A stretch of DNA of 48,171 nucleotides. It comes from Coemansia sp. RSA 922. Its lineage: Eukaryota > Kickxellomycota > Kickxellomycetes > Kickxellales > Kickxellaceae. The stretch spans positions 1 through 48,171 of the forward strand of contig JANBQS010000040.1 of NCBI GenBank assembly GCA_027577415.1. The letters run 5' to 3'. Position numbers and translations under genes: made by a program. This document shows positions 16,721-28,172 of the stretch, piece by piece. The notes beneath the pieces are model-generated. The model was given only the letters and a program-made list of their open reading frames with translations. It was not told the DNA's origin and ran no database searches. The first letter of the stretch is position 1; the number at the start of each line of letters is the position of its first letter.

Positions 16721-18844
16721 ATGAGCGGCCCTACTGAGACCTTCAACTTCCAGGCTGAGATCTCTCAGCTGATGAGCCTCATCGTCAACGCTGTTTACCA
16801 GAACAAGGAAATCTTCCTGCGTGAACTTATCTCGAACGCTAGCGATGCCCTCGACAAGATTCGCTACCAGTCGCTGACTGACCCCTCCGTCCTCGACTCT
16901 GGCAAGGACCTCAAGATCACCATCATCCCTGACCTTGCCAACAAGGTTCTGATCATCCGCGATTCTGGTATCGGTATGACCAAGGCCGACCTGATCAACA
17001 ACCTCGGTACCATCGCCAAGTCGGGCACCAAGGCCTTCATGGAGATGGTGCAGGAGACCAAGGACGCCTCGATGATTGGTCAGTTTGGTGTCGGTTTCTA
17101 CTCGGCCTACCTTGTTGCCGACGAGGTTGAGGTTATCTCCAAGCACAACGACGACGAGCAGTACATCTGGCGCTCGAGCGCTGGTCAGAACTTCACTGTT
17201 ACCCGCGACACCGTCAACGAGCCCCTGGTCCGCGGTTCCGAGATCCGTCTGCACTTGAAGGAGGACCAGCTTGACTACCTTGAGGAGCGCCGCATCAAGG
17301 AGGTCGTCAAGAAGCACTCCGAGTTCATCTCTTACCCCATCCACCTCATCTACCAGAAGGAGGTTGAGAAGGAGGTCCCCGCCGACGATGAGGAGGCCGC
17401 CGACGATGAGGAGAAGGACGAGAACAAGCCCAAGATTGAGGAGATCGAGGATGAGGATGACGAGGGTGAGAAGAAGTCGTCCAAGACCAAGAAGGTCAAG
17501 CAGAACGAGACCGTCGATGAGGAACTCAACCAGACCAAGCCCATCTGGACCCGCAACCCCGACACCATCCAGCAGGACGAGTACAACGCCTTCTACAAGT
17601 CGCTCACCAACGACTGGGAGGAGCCCCTGGCCTCCAAGCACTTTTCGGTCGAGGGCCAGCTCGAGTTCCGCTCGATCCTCTTCACGCCTCGCCGCGCTCC
17701 CTTCGACCTGTTCGAGGGCAAGAAGAAGCGCAACAACATCAAGCTCTACGTGCGCCGTGTGTTCATCATGGACGACTGCGAGGAGCTGATCCCCGAGTGG
17801 CTCAACTTTGTCAAGGGTATTGTCGACTCTGAGGACCTTCCCCTCAACCTGTCACGCGAGGTTCTCCAGCAGAACAAGATCCTCAAGGTCATACGCAAGA
17901 ACCTCGTCAAGAAGTGCATTGAGATGTTCTCTGAGATCGCCGAGGACAAGGACAACTTTAACAAGTTCTACGAGGCCTTTGGCAAGAACATCAAGCTCGG
18001 TGTCCACGAGGACTCGCAGAACCGCGGCAAGCTGTCCGAGTTCCTGCGCTACAACTCGACCAAGTCGACTGACGAGACCACCTCGCTCAAGGACTACGTC
18101 ACTCGCATGCCCGAGAAGCAAAAGTTCATCTACTACATCACCGGTGAGTCGCGCCAGGCTGTCGAGTCGTCGCCCTTCCTCGAGGTGCTGAAGCGCAAGG
18201 GCTACGAGGTCCTGTTCCTGGTTGACCCCATCGACGAGTACGCCGTGCAGCAGCTCAAGGAGTTTGAGGGCAAGGAGCTCAAGTCGGTCACCAAGGAGGG
18301 TCTCGAACTTGACAACGACGAGGAGGACAAGGAGAAGTTCGAGGCTCAGAAGAAGGAGCTCGAGCCCCTGTGCGCCACCGTCAAGGAGATCCTTGGCGAC
18401 AAGGTCGAGAAGGTCGAGGTCTCGGATCTCATCTCGGAGTCGCCTTGCGTCATCCTCACCGGTCAGTTCGGCTGGTCCGCCAACATGGAGCGCATCATGC
18501 GTTCGCAGGCGTTGCGCGACTCGGGCGGCATGTCGTCATACATGGCCTCCAAGCGCACTCTGGGTCTGCAGCCCACTCACCCCATCATCCGCGAGCTCAA
18601 GGAGAAAGTTGCCGCTGACAAGAACGACAAGACCGTCCGCGACCTGGTCAACCTCATGTACGACACCTCGCTGCTGGCCTCGGGCTTCACTCTTGAGGAG
18701 CCATCGATCTTCGCCAACCGCATCTACCGCATGATCAAGCTCGGCCTCAGCCTTGACGACGACGAGGTCGCTGCCGCCCCCGCTGACTCTGATGCCCCTG
18801 CTCTGGAGGAGGTCACCGAGTCGAACATGGAGGAGATTGACTAA
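16721..18844 (+). CDS. HSP90: Hsp90 cytosolic chaperone
   Basis: An intronless 707-residue cytosolic Hsp90, an ATP-driven chaperone for kinases, receptors and many other clients. The N-terminal GHKL ATPase has the conserved [36 protein letters not shown] and [11 protein letters not shown] segments. A charged linker of EED/KK runs from about residue 215 to 265. The middle domain has [11 protein letters not shown] and [16 protein letters not shown], and the dimerisation domain ends in MEEID instead of the usual MEEVD TPR-docking tail. The ATG at 16721 gives [14 protein letters not shown], matching family starts. Strong codon bias (AAG, CTC, GTC, ATC) fits high expression. A step-type heat shock element and TATA box precede it. 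Confidence 0.98.
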   Translation: MSGPTETFNFQAEISQLMSLIVNAVYQNKEIFLRELISNASDALDKIRYQSLTDPSVLDSGKDLKITIIPDLANKVLIIRDSGIGMTKADLINNLGTIAKSGTKAFMEMVQETKDASMIGQFGVGFYSAYLVADEVEVISKHNDDEQYIWRSSAGQNFTVTRDTVNEPLVRGSEIRLHLKEDQLDYLEERRIKEVVKKHSEFISYPIHLIYQKEVEKEVPADDEEAADDEEKDENKPKIEEIEDEDDEGEKKSSKTKKVKQNETVDEELNQTKPIWTRNPDTIQQDEYNAFYKSLTNDWEEPLASKHFSVEGQLEFRSILFTPRRAPFDLFEGKKKRNNIKLYVRRVFIMDDCEELIPEWLNFVKGIVDSEDLPLNLSREVLQQNKILKVIRKNLVKKCIEMFSEIAEDKDNFNKFYEAFGKNIKLGVHEDSQNRGKLSEFLRYNSTKSTDETTSLKDYVTRMPEKQKFIYYITGESRQAVESSPFLEVLKRKGYEVLFLVDPIDEYAVQQLKEFEGKELKSVTKEGLELDNDEEDKEKFEAQKKELEPLCATVKEILGDKVEKVEVSDLISESPCVILTGQFGWSANMERIMRSQALRDSGGMSSYMASKRTLGLQPTHPIIRELKEKVAADKNDKTVRDLVNLMYDTSLLASGFTLEEPSIFANRIYRMIKLGLSLDDDEVAAAPADSDAPALEEVTESNMEEID

Positions 18845-19136
18845 ATTTGTCTCTAGCTTTTGCTGTTTGAGTTACTATTTAAAAAAAGCGAGTCTTTAAG
18901 GATTCATTTGTCATTTTTCATAAATAAGGCCTAGAACTTGTCGGCCGCCTACGTCACTCACCCGCGAGCGAGACCTCTTGTACTGCTTATGTGGCGTGTG
19001 CACCCATGCGCCTCTTTTCCTTTGCTTAACCATTTCTTGAAATTTTTTTGTGCTCAGTAATATTCATACTTATTATCGCACTTGCGTGAATGTGCGCTTG
19101 TACCAGATATCTACACCACTTTTTTGTACCGTTGAC

Positions 19137-22100
19137 ATGGATGCAGTGATCAGTGCTGCACCGGTGTTGGGAGTTGTAAAGGCAAGTTGGCATCGCTGCT
19201 GTTGATAGTGGTGCAAACAGGCAAGTGAAGGCTGTCGGCTAACTTTGTAGCAATTTTGGCTGACTGGTGCTGTAGGGCCGACTCGTCGACCCAGGAGGGG
19301 GAGCTACGGCGGTGGGATCTGACCCGACTCAGGGCGTGCTGGCAGTTGGCTACGACAGCGGACGCATTGACTTGTACTCTCCTAAGCACCCAACCTGCGC
19401 TCGCTTGCACATAGGGACGCCGGGCGCGATAGCGCATCTGAAGCTAGTCCCTGGCCAACCGTCTTTGGCTGCCATCGACAGCCATGGTGTGTTGCGCGTA
19501 TTTGACACCGATACGCTTCAGCTGTGCTTCTCTTACAACGTGCCTAGTCCGCCGACGTGTATGTCGCTGTTGCCAGGTACGCGCTGGCTGTTGATCGGAA
19601 CCGAGATGGGCCGGGTCTACTTTGTCAACAGCGGTGAGGGACTAAAGTCAGACTTTTCAATTGGGTCTCAGGTGCAGCCGCCCTCGCGCGTCGTGTCTGT
19701 CGAGTCTCATCCAGTCGAAACCGAAAAGGTCCTAATTGCCTACGCGGAGGGAACATGTGTTGTGTGCGACTTGGGCAAGAGCTCGCTGTCGGAGAAGCAC
19801 ATGGTGGTAAGCAAGCACCGGTATGAACACCCGGATGCGCTAAAGCAGAGCATGCGCAGCGACCCGACTAGCGATGAGCGGTTTGGTGCCTCTGCTCAGT
19901 ACGTCGACTTGGTGGAACCGCGGCTGACTGGCGCGAGCTGGTCGCCCAGTGGCGATCAGATGGCTACAGCGTATACCAATGGCGTGTTCTGCATCTTTGG
20001 TGCTGGTCCCGAGCCTATTGTGGCCCGAACTATCGTCAGCGAGGATGCGTGTCGCTTGAGCGCTGCGGATCTGGAGCGCAACACGAGGTGTCTCAAGTAC
20101 GTGCGCTGGTGTACGCACGCTAGCTCGGACCAGTCGTTCTTGGCTATCACTTCGGGTCCGGCTGCGTCGTACCAGCAAGTTGTTCATGTGTTTGGTACCG
20201 GCAGCCAAGGCAGCATGGTCAAGAGCAGCAGCGATATTGTCACTTGTGAGCGCTACTCGCTGGATGCGTCGATTGGCTCTTTGGTCACTATCCCGAGACT
20301 GTCGCCGTGGAGAAACGAGTGCGAGGGAGTGGGTGGGCTAGCAGTTCTGGTGGGCAAACCAGCTGTGGTGCAAATGCTTGAGCTGGGACCAAAGCTGCGC
20401 CTGATGCCTGTTGCTGAGCAGCTTCCAGGTGAGCTGGTATGGAGTACGGCGCCAGCGACTCTTGTGCGCTTGGCTCAAGGCGATTTGGATCCAGCGCTAA
20501 GATCGCAGTTGGCCCCCATTCACCAGTCGCATCTACACCAGTATGCCGTGGTTCCGGACCGCTTTGCTGCTGGGCCGGATCACGATGACATGCAACTATT
20601 TGGCAGCATCGACAGCAAGGACACGCTGTCTCTGTGGTGCATCTACAAGGGCTTGTTGAGGCCATGTGTGGGTGTCGAGTTTGACGTTCGGTATGCTTCG
20701 TGGATCCTAGGCATTGAGGGCCACGTCTCGGCTCTCGATATCTGCGCTCATAGCGGCTTGGTGGTCCTTGGCATGAACAGTGGCGAGGCGCTGATCAGCG
20801 TTCTTCATAATGGTGCACACCCGCTGCCTCTTGCTCGGCACTGTGTACCATCAAGCGAGCTTCGCGAGCAGGCAGCAGAGTATTACCTCGATGATCCAGG
20901 AACCAGCGAGTTGAGTGTTGGCGCTGATGAGGCGAGTGATGCGGCACTCGCTGCGCAAGACTTTGAGGAACATCCAGGGAAGATCGGTACGGGACTAGAG
21001 CCCGCTACTCTTGGCGACTTGCCACCGAGTGCACCTCTTGGGGGTTTGGCGGCAACTCAGCGCAGTCGTGCGGTATCGGTTAGCGAAAGGGGCTTTATTC
21101 GTCGTAGCTCTAAGCGGCTGTCAAGCTCGATCGGTACTCTGTTCCGTCGTGGTGCACGCCCGAGAAGCACGGGTGGCTCGTTTGCTAGACCCAGCTCTGG
21201 TCGTATCCAAGACCATGAAGATACTTTGGAGGCTGGCATGCTGGGATTGGGGGTGTCCACTGTCGACCGCTCTTCTGGTAGCGGGCTGACTCGGCCGATG
21301 CCTATTGACCATGAGGCGTGGAGGTCGCAGCAGACGGCGGTAAGCACGGAGCTGTCTCAGATGCTCTATGGGCTACAACTTGATGCTGCTGAACAACACC
21401 GAATGGGTGGGGCGAGCTCGCGCACTAAGCCTGTTTCGAGGCCTAGGATTGACTCTGGGGCGCCAGCGCTTGTCGACAACGGGAAGGTTAGGCCGCAGCG
21501 GCCAGGTATGTCGCCGCTTATGCTGGCACGGTTTTTCCGTCGCAAGGTCGTCAACGTTGCTGCGGGTCAAGACGGTATTATAGCACTGGTGTACGCGGGA
21601 GGCGTGCTTGTGGTTATTGACAGCCCAAGACAGCGAGTGTTGCTAGCTGACAACATCAACCAGGCGCCGAGCTCTGGGCACACAGCCAGAGATGTCTTTT
21701 TCGGCACTGGCACTGCCAGTCAGACTACAGAGTGGCCAGAGAAAGGTGCTGCAATTACCGCAGTGAGTGTCGTGCGGCTCGGTAGGGATATTGTGCACGG
21801 ATCTTTGGGCGACACTGGGTTTGGCAACCAAGTAAGCTTGCTAATCGGCACTTCGCAGGGATGTGTACTGGCGTATGCGATTGCGGATATGGTGGCGCCT
21901 CCGGTGGTTGTGGAGAGATCGAGAACTGGCGCGATCTTGTACATGGGCGCTTATCCTTGTCGGCCAGGCCATGGAGAGATTTCCGACTGTGCGCAGGCAC
22001 TGGTTGTTGGATCGCAGAGAGCAGTGACTGTGCATTCGGCAAAGACTCTTGAGCCTATCGCTAGCTACGTCTTGCCGACAAGAGCCAGTTCATTTGTGGC

Positions 22101-22791
22101 GGTGCGTCTTGTGGAGCTGTCGTCCGGGTGGCGCGGAGTGGTTGCCGTCGATAGCCAAGCCAATGTCGCGCTATTAGCTCTCCCGCGGCTGGAGCGGGTG
22201 CAGGCGGTGGCGATTCCCGAAGCGAGCGGTCTAATTTCCTCTGCAGTAGTGCAGATTAGCGACCACGGTCTCATCATGCTGCTGGGACCTGGCGGCGTAT
22301 TGCTACAAGCCAAAGTAACAGACTCGATGTCGGACGGACTCTCCCAGCAATCAATGTTTGACGTGAATGTCAGGGTGCCGCCACTGCCTGTGCGCAAGGG
22401 AATCACATCATGGCTGCTGGGGAAATCATCTAATGCCTCACAGGATATTGATGCGTTTTTGGGCAGCCACTGTCGAGACTTGCTGGCTAAGGGCGGGACT
22501 AAGCCTGGGATGCGGCTACATAAGGGTTTGGCACCAAAGACCAGCCGCTCAGCACGCTCTACCGATATGGCAACTGAGACGGATCGCGCGGTGGATGAAG
22601 TCGGTAAAGCGGTGGATCTGGAAGGAGTATCAGAGTCCAAGAACATGCTTGATAAGCGTGGGCAGCAGCTGGAGATGATCGATGAGAGGATGCAACAGGC
22701 GAGCATGCAGGCGAGAGGCTTCTTGGACGATATCCGGGCCTACAATGCCAAGCAAGAAAGCAGCTCTAAAAAGAGATTTGGACTATTCTAA
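19137..22791 (+). CDS. Tomosyn/Sro7/Lgl-family WD40 exocytosis regulator (predicted exons 19137-19175 and 19276-22791)
   Basis: Lethal(2) giant larvae/Sro7/tomosyn family protein, which binds t-SNAREs and Sec4-type Rabs and controls vesicle fusion and polarity at the plasma membrane. The WD40 start is typical (VLAVGYDSGRIDLY, then LLIGTEMGRVYFV), followed by a long double-propeller region with a disordered Ser/Arg-rich insert at about residues 560-740. The C-terminus is an R-SNARE-like coiled coil (LDKRGQQLEMIDERMQQ) ending KKRFGLF, as in tomosyn. The frame is closed at 19273 and has no ATG near its start. A 100-base phase-0 intron (GTAAAGGC at 19176, TGCTGTAG ending 19275) joins it to ATG 19137 (MDAVISAAPVLGV), giving 1184 residues. 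The first exon is a prediction; the rest is firm. Confidence 0.85.
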
Positions 22792-23104
22792 ACAAATAAA
22801 ATATTTACGTCTTGTGCCTGACGACGACCCCGTGTCCAAAAAAATTATTTTCAATTTTGCCGCGGTGCCAGTGTGTTGGGAAACAGACTGGTCAGTGCGT
22901 CACAGTCAAAAATAAAAAATAAATTTTCCCACCTCATATCTGTGTGTGTACGAAGGCAGTCGATCCGAAGAGGGCGCACAAGCAAATTGGGGAGAGGCGG
23001 TCCTCGCTGCTTTTCTTCTTTTCTTTTTCTGACTAGTGTTCTCATCTCTATTTTCTATCTACCTTGTCCCTATCAATACTGCCGGCTCTCGTAGTGTCTA
23101 CCAA

Positions 23105-25705
23105 ATGGCTGATAGCTGTGCCAGCTCTCCAGAGCTTTCTTCGAAAAGCACACTCCATGCTGACAATGCCGCCGATATAGCCGCGCACCACTACAGCGAG
23201 ACAGCCGATTTTCAGCGCTTGCGAGCATCGCTCGACGAGGCGATCACTCAGGGCGTGTCCAAAGTTCTAGTGATCTATACTGGCGGAACCATTGGAATGA
23301 AGCACGACAAGATCAACGGCTACTCGCCAGTCAAAGGGTACTTGCCTGAGAAGCTGCGCTCTATCGGGCGCTTCCACGATGCTGAGGGGTTCAATGACTT
23401 TGATATCGAGTTCCAGCGCTCCAGCGCCATCAATAATCCGTCGCACCAGCCAAAGGACGCCTCGATTGGTATGCCCAGAGTGCGTCAGATGCCAGGCAAC
23501 ACCAGCACGCTGATCGAGATGGCTAAGCGGCGCTTAAAGGACATGTCGCGCGGTCAACAGAGAAGCCCGTGGACTGCAGCGGATCCAGCTAGCCCAAAGC
23601 CTGACCTGACAAGGAGCCCTGACATGGAGCCAAGCTCAAAGGCTGCAGTATCGTCCAGTAGCGATGTTACAGGCGAGCACGCGCTGGCTTCAGACTCTGC
23701 GATCGTTACCGAGAATCAGTCCGGAAGCCAAACTCCCGCTGCGCTAGGTGCATGTTCCGACCAATGCACATCGAGCTCGATCGAGCGTTCGGACATAACT
23801 GCTGCAGGCTCTGACGTAGCGCCAGCACATGATGCAGCAAGCCATACATGTGGCATCGGCCAGGGTGCTGATACACCGTCGCGGCTGTCCGAGTGGCTGA
23901 TCACGCCAAAGTCGATGTATGGACGACGGGTGCAGTACTGCTTCCTCGAGTATGACCCGCTTCTGGACTCGTGCAATATGGATATGACGGACTGGGTGCG
24001 CATAGTCACGGACATTGAGCAGTTTTACTATGCATTCGATGCATTCATAATCTTGCATGGCACCGACACGATGTCCTACACAGCCAGCGCTCTGAGCTTC
24101 ATGTTGCAGAACCTGGGCAAGTCGGTGATCGTCACTGGATCGCAAGTCCCTATTGCTGAGGTGCGCAACGACGGCATTGAGAACTTTTTGGGCGCGCTGA
24201 CAATCGCCGGACACTTTGTCATACCAGAGGTGGCACTGTACTTTAACAATAAGCTGTTTCGTGGCAACCGCTGTGTAAAGATAGACGCCATGGACTTTGA
24301 GGCCTTCTCGTCGCCCAATTTGGCTCCCTTGGTCAAAGTCGGCGTGCACATCGAAGTCAACTGGCCCGAGGTTCTGCGACCTAACGCTATCGAGCCGTTT
24401 TGTGCGCACAAGCAAATGGACGCCAACGTCGCCACGTTGCGCTTGTTTCCTGGAATATCTGCGAGCGCTGTGCGCGCGTTCCTGGCTCCGCCTATCCGTG
24501 GTATCGTGCTAGAAACATTCGGTGCTGGCAATGCCCCGGATGCTCGTCCTGCTATCTTAGAGGCACTGACGGAGGCCAGCGAGCGTGGTGTGGCCATTGT
24601 CAATGTCACTCAGTGTCAGCGGGGTAATGTGTCTGACTTGTACGCCACGGCACGCGGACTGACCAAGGCAAAAGTGGTACCTGGTCGAGACATGACTTCC
24701 GAGTGTGCGCTTACAAAACTCAGTTACTTGTTAGGCCGAGGATTCTCGCCAGAAAAGTGTCGCGACTTGCTCGGCCGTAGTCTTCGCGGCGAGCTGACTA
24801 TCGTCCAATCTCATTCGCGACCAATATTCTACTCGGGCCAAGGACGCTCTCACACGTTTACTCAATTTGTTTCGCGACAAATCTTGAACGACACGAGAGC
24901 AAATGAGGAAGATATTGAGCCCACTCCGCGCAGTCTGCCACTAGCAAGTAAAAGCAATCCGTTGACCCCCGAAGATGGCGAGCAAAGTTTGGTTGCCGAT
25001 GGTGGTGGCCCGCAAGCGCGCGATACGGTTACTGAGCGTGCGTCAATTTATCGCTCATTCTTCCCAGTGCTTCTTTGTGCTGCGGCGGCGACCGGTGATT
25101 TGCAGGGTATGTATCTGCTGGAAGCGGCGTCTAACAATGCGCTGGACGTTACTTGTTACGACTACACTGGACAGACACCACTTCATAGCGCAGTGCGGGC
25201 TGGGCAGCTTCCATGCACTCGATTTTTGCTCAAGCGCGGCGCCAGCGTACATGTTCTGAGTCGGCAAGGGCACACGCCACTATTTGTAGCTATTAGCTCT
25301 AGACATCCGGAGATGGTCAGTCTACTGTTGCAAGCTGGCGCTCATTTTAGCGATGCTGAGACTCGCGACCTCATGCTTAGCATGCAAAATGCCATATCGC
25401 GAGGCGACATTGAATTTGTCAAGCTTGCAGTACGAGCTGGGTTTGACGTCAGCGCTAGCGACCACGAGGGTAGAACTGTTCTCTACTTTGCCGTTATCTC
25501 TAGTCAAGTGGAGATTGTGCAATACTTGCTCGCACTGCCGCGAGTCTCGGTGGAGCTTTGGGATCACTGGGGCTGTAGTCCGATGGACTATGTGTTACGT
25601 AAACTAGATCTCTGGAGCGAGGTGGGCGCACCGCACGAGGACAGCATAAATGACATGCAGCGCATATGTACACTATTTGCTGACAAAATGTCTAGCAAGT
25701 TGTAG
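23105..25705 (+). CDS. ASPG: Cytosolic L-asparaginase with C-terminal ankyrin repeats (ASPG type)
   Basis: Bacterial type I-like asparaginase fused to ankyrin repeats, the architecture of animal ASPG (60-kDa lysophospholipase). It hydrolyses asparagine to aspartate and ammonia. Catalytic motifs are present: YTGGTIGM (Thr59), HGTDTMSYTAS (Thr320, Asp321) and RGNRCVKI (Lys392). Ankyrin repeats fill about residues 680-870 (GQTPLHSAVRAGQLPCTRFL, GHTPLFVAISSRHPEMVSLL, GRTVLYFAVISSQVEIVQYL). The start is the ATG at 23105 (MADSCASSPELSS); no ATG lies earlier in the frame. A Ser/Ala/Pro-rich, low-complexity insert of about 140 residues separates the first catalytic Thr from the main body, longer than in relatives I recall. 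The product is 866 residues. Confidence 0.92.
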   Translation: MADSCASSPELSSKSTLHADNAADIAAHHYSETADFQRLRASLDEAITQGVSKVLVIYTGGTIGMKHDKINGYSPVKGYLPEKLRSIGRFHDAEGFNDFDIEFQRSSAINNPSHQPKDASIGMPRVRQMPGNTSTLIEMAKRRLKDMSRGQQRSPWTAADPASPKPDLTRSPDMEPSSKAAVSSSSDVTGEHALASDSAIVTENQSGSQTPAALGACSDQCTSSSIERSDITAAGSDVAPAHDAASHTCGIGQGADTPSRLSEWLITPKSMYGRRVQYCFLEYDPLLDSCNMDMTDWVRIVTDIEQFYYAFDAFIILHGTDTMSYTASALSFMLQNLGKSVIVTGSQVPIAEVRNDGIENFLGALTIAGHFVIPEVALYFNNKLFRGNRCVKIDAMDFEAFSSPNLAPLVKVGVHIEVNWPEVLRPNAIEPFCAHKQMDANVATLRLFPGISASAVRAFLAPPIRGIVLETFGAGNAPDARPAILEALTEASERGVAIVNVTQCQRGNVSDLYATARGLTKAKVVPGRDMTSECALTKLSYLLGRGFSPEKCRDLLGRSLRGELTIVQSHSRPIFYSGQGRSHTFTQFVSRQILNDTRANEEDIEPTPRSLPLASKSNPLTPEDGEQSLVADGGGPQARDTVTERASIYRSFFPVLLCAAAATGDLQGMYLLEAASNNALDVTCYDYTGQTPLHSAVRAGQLPCTRFLLKRGASVHVLSRQGHTPLFVAISSRHPEMVSLLLQAGAHFSDAETRDLMLSMQNAISRGDIEFVKLAVRAGFDVSASDHEGRTVLYFAVISSQVEIVQYLLALPRVSVELWDHWGCSPMDYVLRKLDLWSEVGAPHEDSINDMQRICTLFADKMSSKL

Positions 25706-26458
25706 TCGATATTATTTTTCTTCAAGTTGATCCAGGCATAGAGTGGCCAAAGTTTGTATAAATACGATACTTGCTATATGTTATATTGATGGTATGTATC
25801 CAAGTATATAGCTCGGGTGCTGTGTGTGTGTCAATATATCTGGCGACACCGAGTGCCCATTTATCCCCAGGTCACAGGCAAGAAACATGCCAACACTGGT
25901 CAATGCATTCATGACTGGCAATAGTGCCAATGTATATTGTGGCAACTTCTAGAAGTTGGCAAACAACTCTCACTTGAGAGCAGCGCCCACTTGTGCATTC
26001 ACAGTATTTATTGATGCTCAGCCTCGTGTAAATTACAAGTCCGAATATTCTTGATATGGCACAGTAGCCAAGAATTATGTAGCGGCACCTAATGTGAACG
26101 AGAAGCACGGCAGGAGGTGATATAAGATAGGTGGCTTTATTGATAGACTAAAGGCCTGAGTAGCCCAGTGATCCTCCGAGCCGATATACTGAACGTGTAT
26201 AAATTTCTATTACATTCTGAGCCTTCTTTATATACCTTGCCAGTAGCGCCATCAAAGTGGAAACGAACGTGTAACGCATACGAGGGGAGTTGCCACCATG
26301 CTTGCCAAGCGAGCAACTCATGTCAACTATAGTATTTTTTGAGTATATCGAAACTTGGCAGCATGAATGGCACGTGTGGTCTATTCAAAATCCTGGCTTT
26401 TACTCTATCCCCTCTCTTGTCCATTCACGCTCATATTATTTCACTTTCTGTTTAGACA
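25706..26458. other. Intergenic region, no coding gene seen
   Basis: About 750 bases between the asparaginase and a small secreted protein. A TATAAATA lies at 25757 (plus) and a TATATAAA at 26227-26234 (minus), but no ATG-started ORF of note follows either. The 78-codon minus frame (25872-26108) has no ATG at all. Confidence 0.5.
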
Positions 26459-26465
26459 TATAAAG
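26459..26465 (+). promoter_or_regulatory. Candidate TATA box of the small secreted protein gene
   Basis: TATAAAG, 140 bases upstream of the ATG at 26599. Confidence 0.4.
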
Positions 26466-26598
26466 TCTACAAAAAAATATTCGTAGGCATGGTATATCTG
26501 GTAGAAATACATTAAAGCAACTAACATCCACTAATTTTTTTTACAATTTTTGAAGTTTATTATAATAATTGTCTGTTATATTTTATCTTGGAAATTTA

Positions 26599-27045
26599 AT
26601 GCATATTTTAAAGACCACTACAATCCTGGGCCTGCCGCTACTGGCTTGTGCGTCGTCTGCCACACAGCATCCACGTACATCACAAGTGTTGCAGGCTAGA
26701 GCATTGCCAGCTCCTACCACCACTACGCCTATTAGCAGCAGCGCTCAGGGACCACCGCCACAGCCCACGTCTAGCAGTAGCACTACGTACGACTATAGCT
26801 TTGCAGTCGGGCTGTCTGGCTTTGACGGGTCTATTACTCACTACTCTGTGAGCTACTCTGACCCTTTTGTCTCGGGTGTCATTGGCTCTGGCCATGTAGA
26901 GCCAACACCCGGGCCAATTACTGTTGTCAATAACGGAGTTGTCTGCAATAAGGATTTCCCTGGCTTGCTCTCTTTTCTTGGCCTAGATCTGGGAATTCGT
27001 CTGAACCTCTTGCTTCTTGGCATTGACGCTTGCGTTGCTCTCTAA
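26599..27045 (+). CDS. Small secreted Ser/Thr/Pro-rich protein
   Basis: A 148-residue protein. The frame extends upstream to 26569 without ATG; the first ATG at 26599 gives a signal peptide (MHILKTTTILGLPLLACASS). A Pro/Ser/Thr-rich stretch follows (PAPTTTTPISSSAQGPPPQP), likely O-mannosylated, then a Tyr/Ser/Gly-rich central part (YSFAVGLSGFDGSITHYSVS) and a hydrophobic C-terminus with two cysteines (CNKDFPGLLSFLGLDL, ending GIDACVAL). No N-glycan-rich or enzyme domain was recognised. It could be a wall-associated or effector-like protein. The C-terminal hydrophobicity might suggest a GPI signal, but the terminus is not typical. Confidence 0.6.
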   Translation: MHILKTTTILGLPLLACASSATQHPRTSQVLQARALPAPTTTTPISSSAQGPPPQPTSSSSTTYDYSFAVGLSGFDGSITHYSVSYSDPFVSGVIGSGHVEPTPGPITVVNNGVVCNKDFPGLLSFLGLDLGIRLNLLLLGIDACVAL

Positions 27046-27234
27046 CCAACACAGGTACCCCATTTTTATGTCATTATTACTTTCTCACTTGGTCTAAAGT
27101 AGCAATATTCGATAATAATAATAATAAAACACGCAGCTAAGCCTGAAAACTGTAGAGGTTTAAACTCAAAGCTTTTGAGAAATGTAGAAAAAAAACAGCT
27201 TAGAAAAAACGACATCTCAAAAGTCGTAGCATGG

Positions 27235-27900
27235 TCACATAGCCGTCTGGGCCTCATCAACAGTCTTGCGGAACAGAGAAATAACCTCGCCTGGCGACTT
27301 TGCCTTGAAAATGGACGACCCGGCAACAATAACGTTAGCGCCAGCTTTAGCAGCAACAGCGATATTCTCAGTATCAAGTCCGCCATCAACTTGGATATCA
27401 AGTTCAGGGAATTTGCTTCTCAGGTCGCTGACCTTTTGCATACACTCTGGCATAAACGCCTGTCCGCCAAACCCAGGCTCCACCGTCATAACAAGCACCT
27501 GGTCGAGATTAGAAGCAAACGGGTATACGACGTCAATCGGCGTCTTTGGCTTAACCGCCATACCAGCCTTCATGCCCTTGGCATGGATGCGGTCAATAAG
27601 CGTGGCCGCGTCTTCGGTAGCTTCAATGTGGAAACAAAACAGGTCGGCGCCAGCGCTGGCAAAGTCGTCCACCCACTGCTCTGGATGGCTCACCATCAGG
27701 TGACAGTCAAGAAAGCCCTTGGTGTGTGGGCGCAGGCACTTGATAATTGGTGCACCAAGCGTAAGGTTGGGCACAAAGTGGCCGTCCATAACGTCCATGT
27801 GCAAGTAATCCGCTCCCAGTTCTAGCATTCGCTCACATTCCTGAGCGAGACAGGCAAAGTCGCTGGAAAGCAGCGACGGCGCGATCTTTGCGACAACCAT
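27235..27900 (-). CDS. RPE1: Ribulose-phosphate 3-epimerase
   Basis: Interconverts ribulose-5-phosphate and xylulose-5-phosphate in the pentose phosphate pathway, cytosolic. The 221-residue TIM barrel has every family signature: KIAPSLLSSDF, YLHMDVMDGHFVPNLT (metal-ligand His and catalytic Asp), DCHLMVSHPEQW, VEPGFGGQAFM and QVDGGLDTENI. The frame extends upstream to 27948, but MVVAKIAPSLLSSD at 27900 is the conserved start. The next gene on the same strand, SF1, ends 270 bases upstream. Confidence 0.97.
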   Translation of the reverse strand: MVVAKIAPSLLSSDFACLAQECERMLELGADYLHMDVMDGHFVPNLTLGAPIIKCLRPHTKGFLDCHLMVSHPEQWVDDFASAGADLFCFHIEATEDAATLIDRIHAKGMKAGMAVKPKTPIDVVYPFASNLDQVLVMTVEPGFGGQAFMPECMQKVSDLRSKFPELDIQVDGGLDTENIAVAAKAGANVIVAGSSIFKAKSPGEVISLFRKTVDEAQTAM

Positions 27901-28172
27901 TTTTGCGTAGATAAGAGTAGCAGGTAGTAAGAAGTGTAAATAGTACAAATGACAGGATCAGGGTTTGAGAACAGGAGAAGAGAAGAAAGAGATGAGCACG
28001 ATGGGAACAGAAAGGGTACACATGGACTGTATTAATAATCTTAGATAAGCGCAGTAGGTCTCACGGAACACAGACTGAAGTGGGAGGGGGGAAGCCTACT
28101 CAACTTTCAGAATTCCATGAAGTTTATTGGGCGATGAAAAGCCAAAGCGCAGCAACAACGGTAGCACCGGCT

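Noticed and set aside
16583..17641. 352-codon minus-strand ORF rich in Leu, Val and Gly
   Set aside because: Antisense shadow of the strongly codon-biased HSP90 gene.
25872..26108. 78-codon minus-strand ORF behind a good TATA box
   Set aside because: There is no ATG anywhere in the frame.
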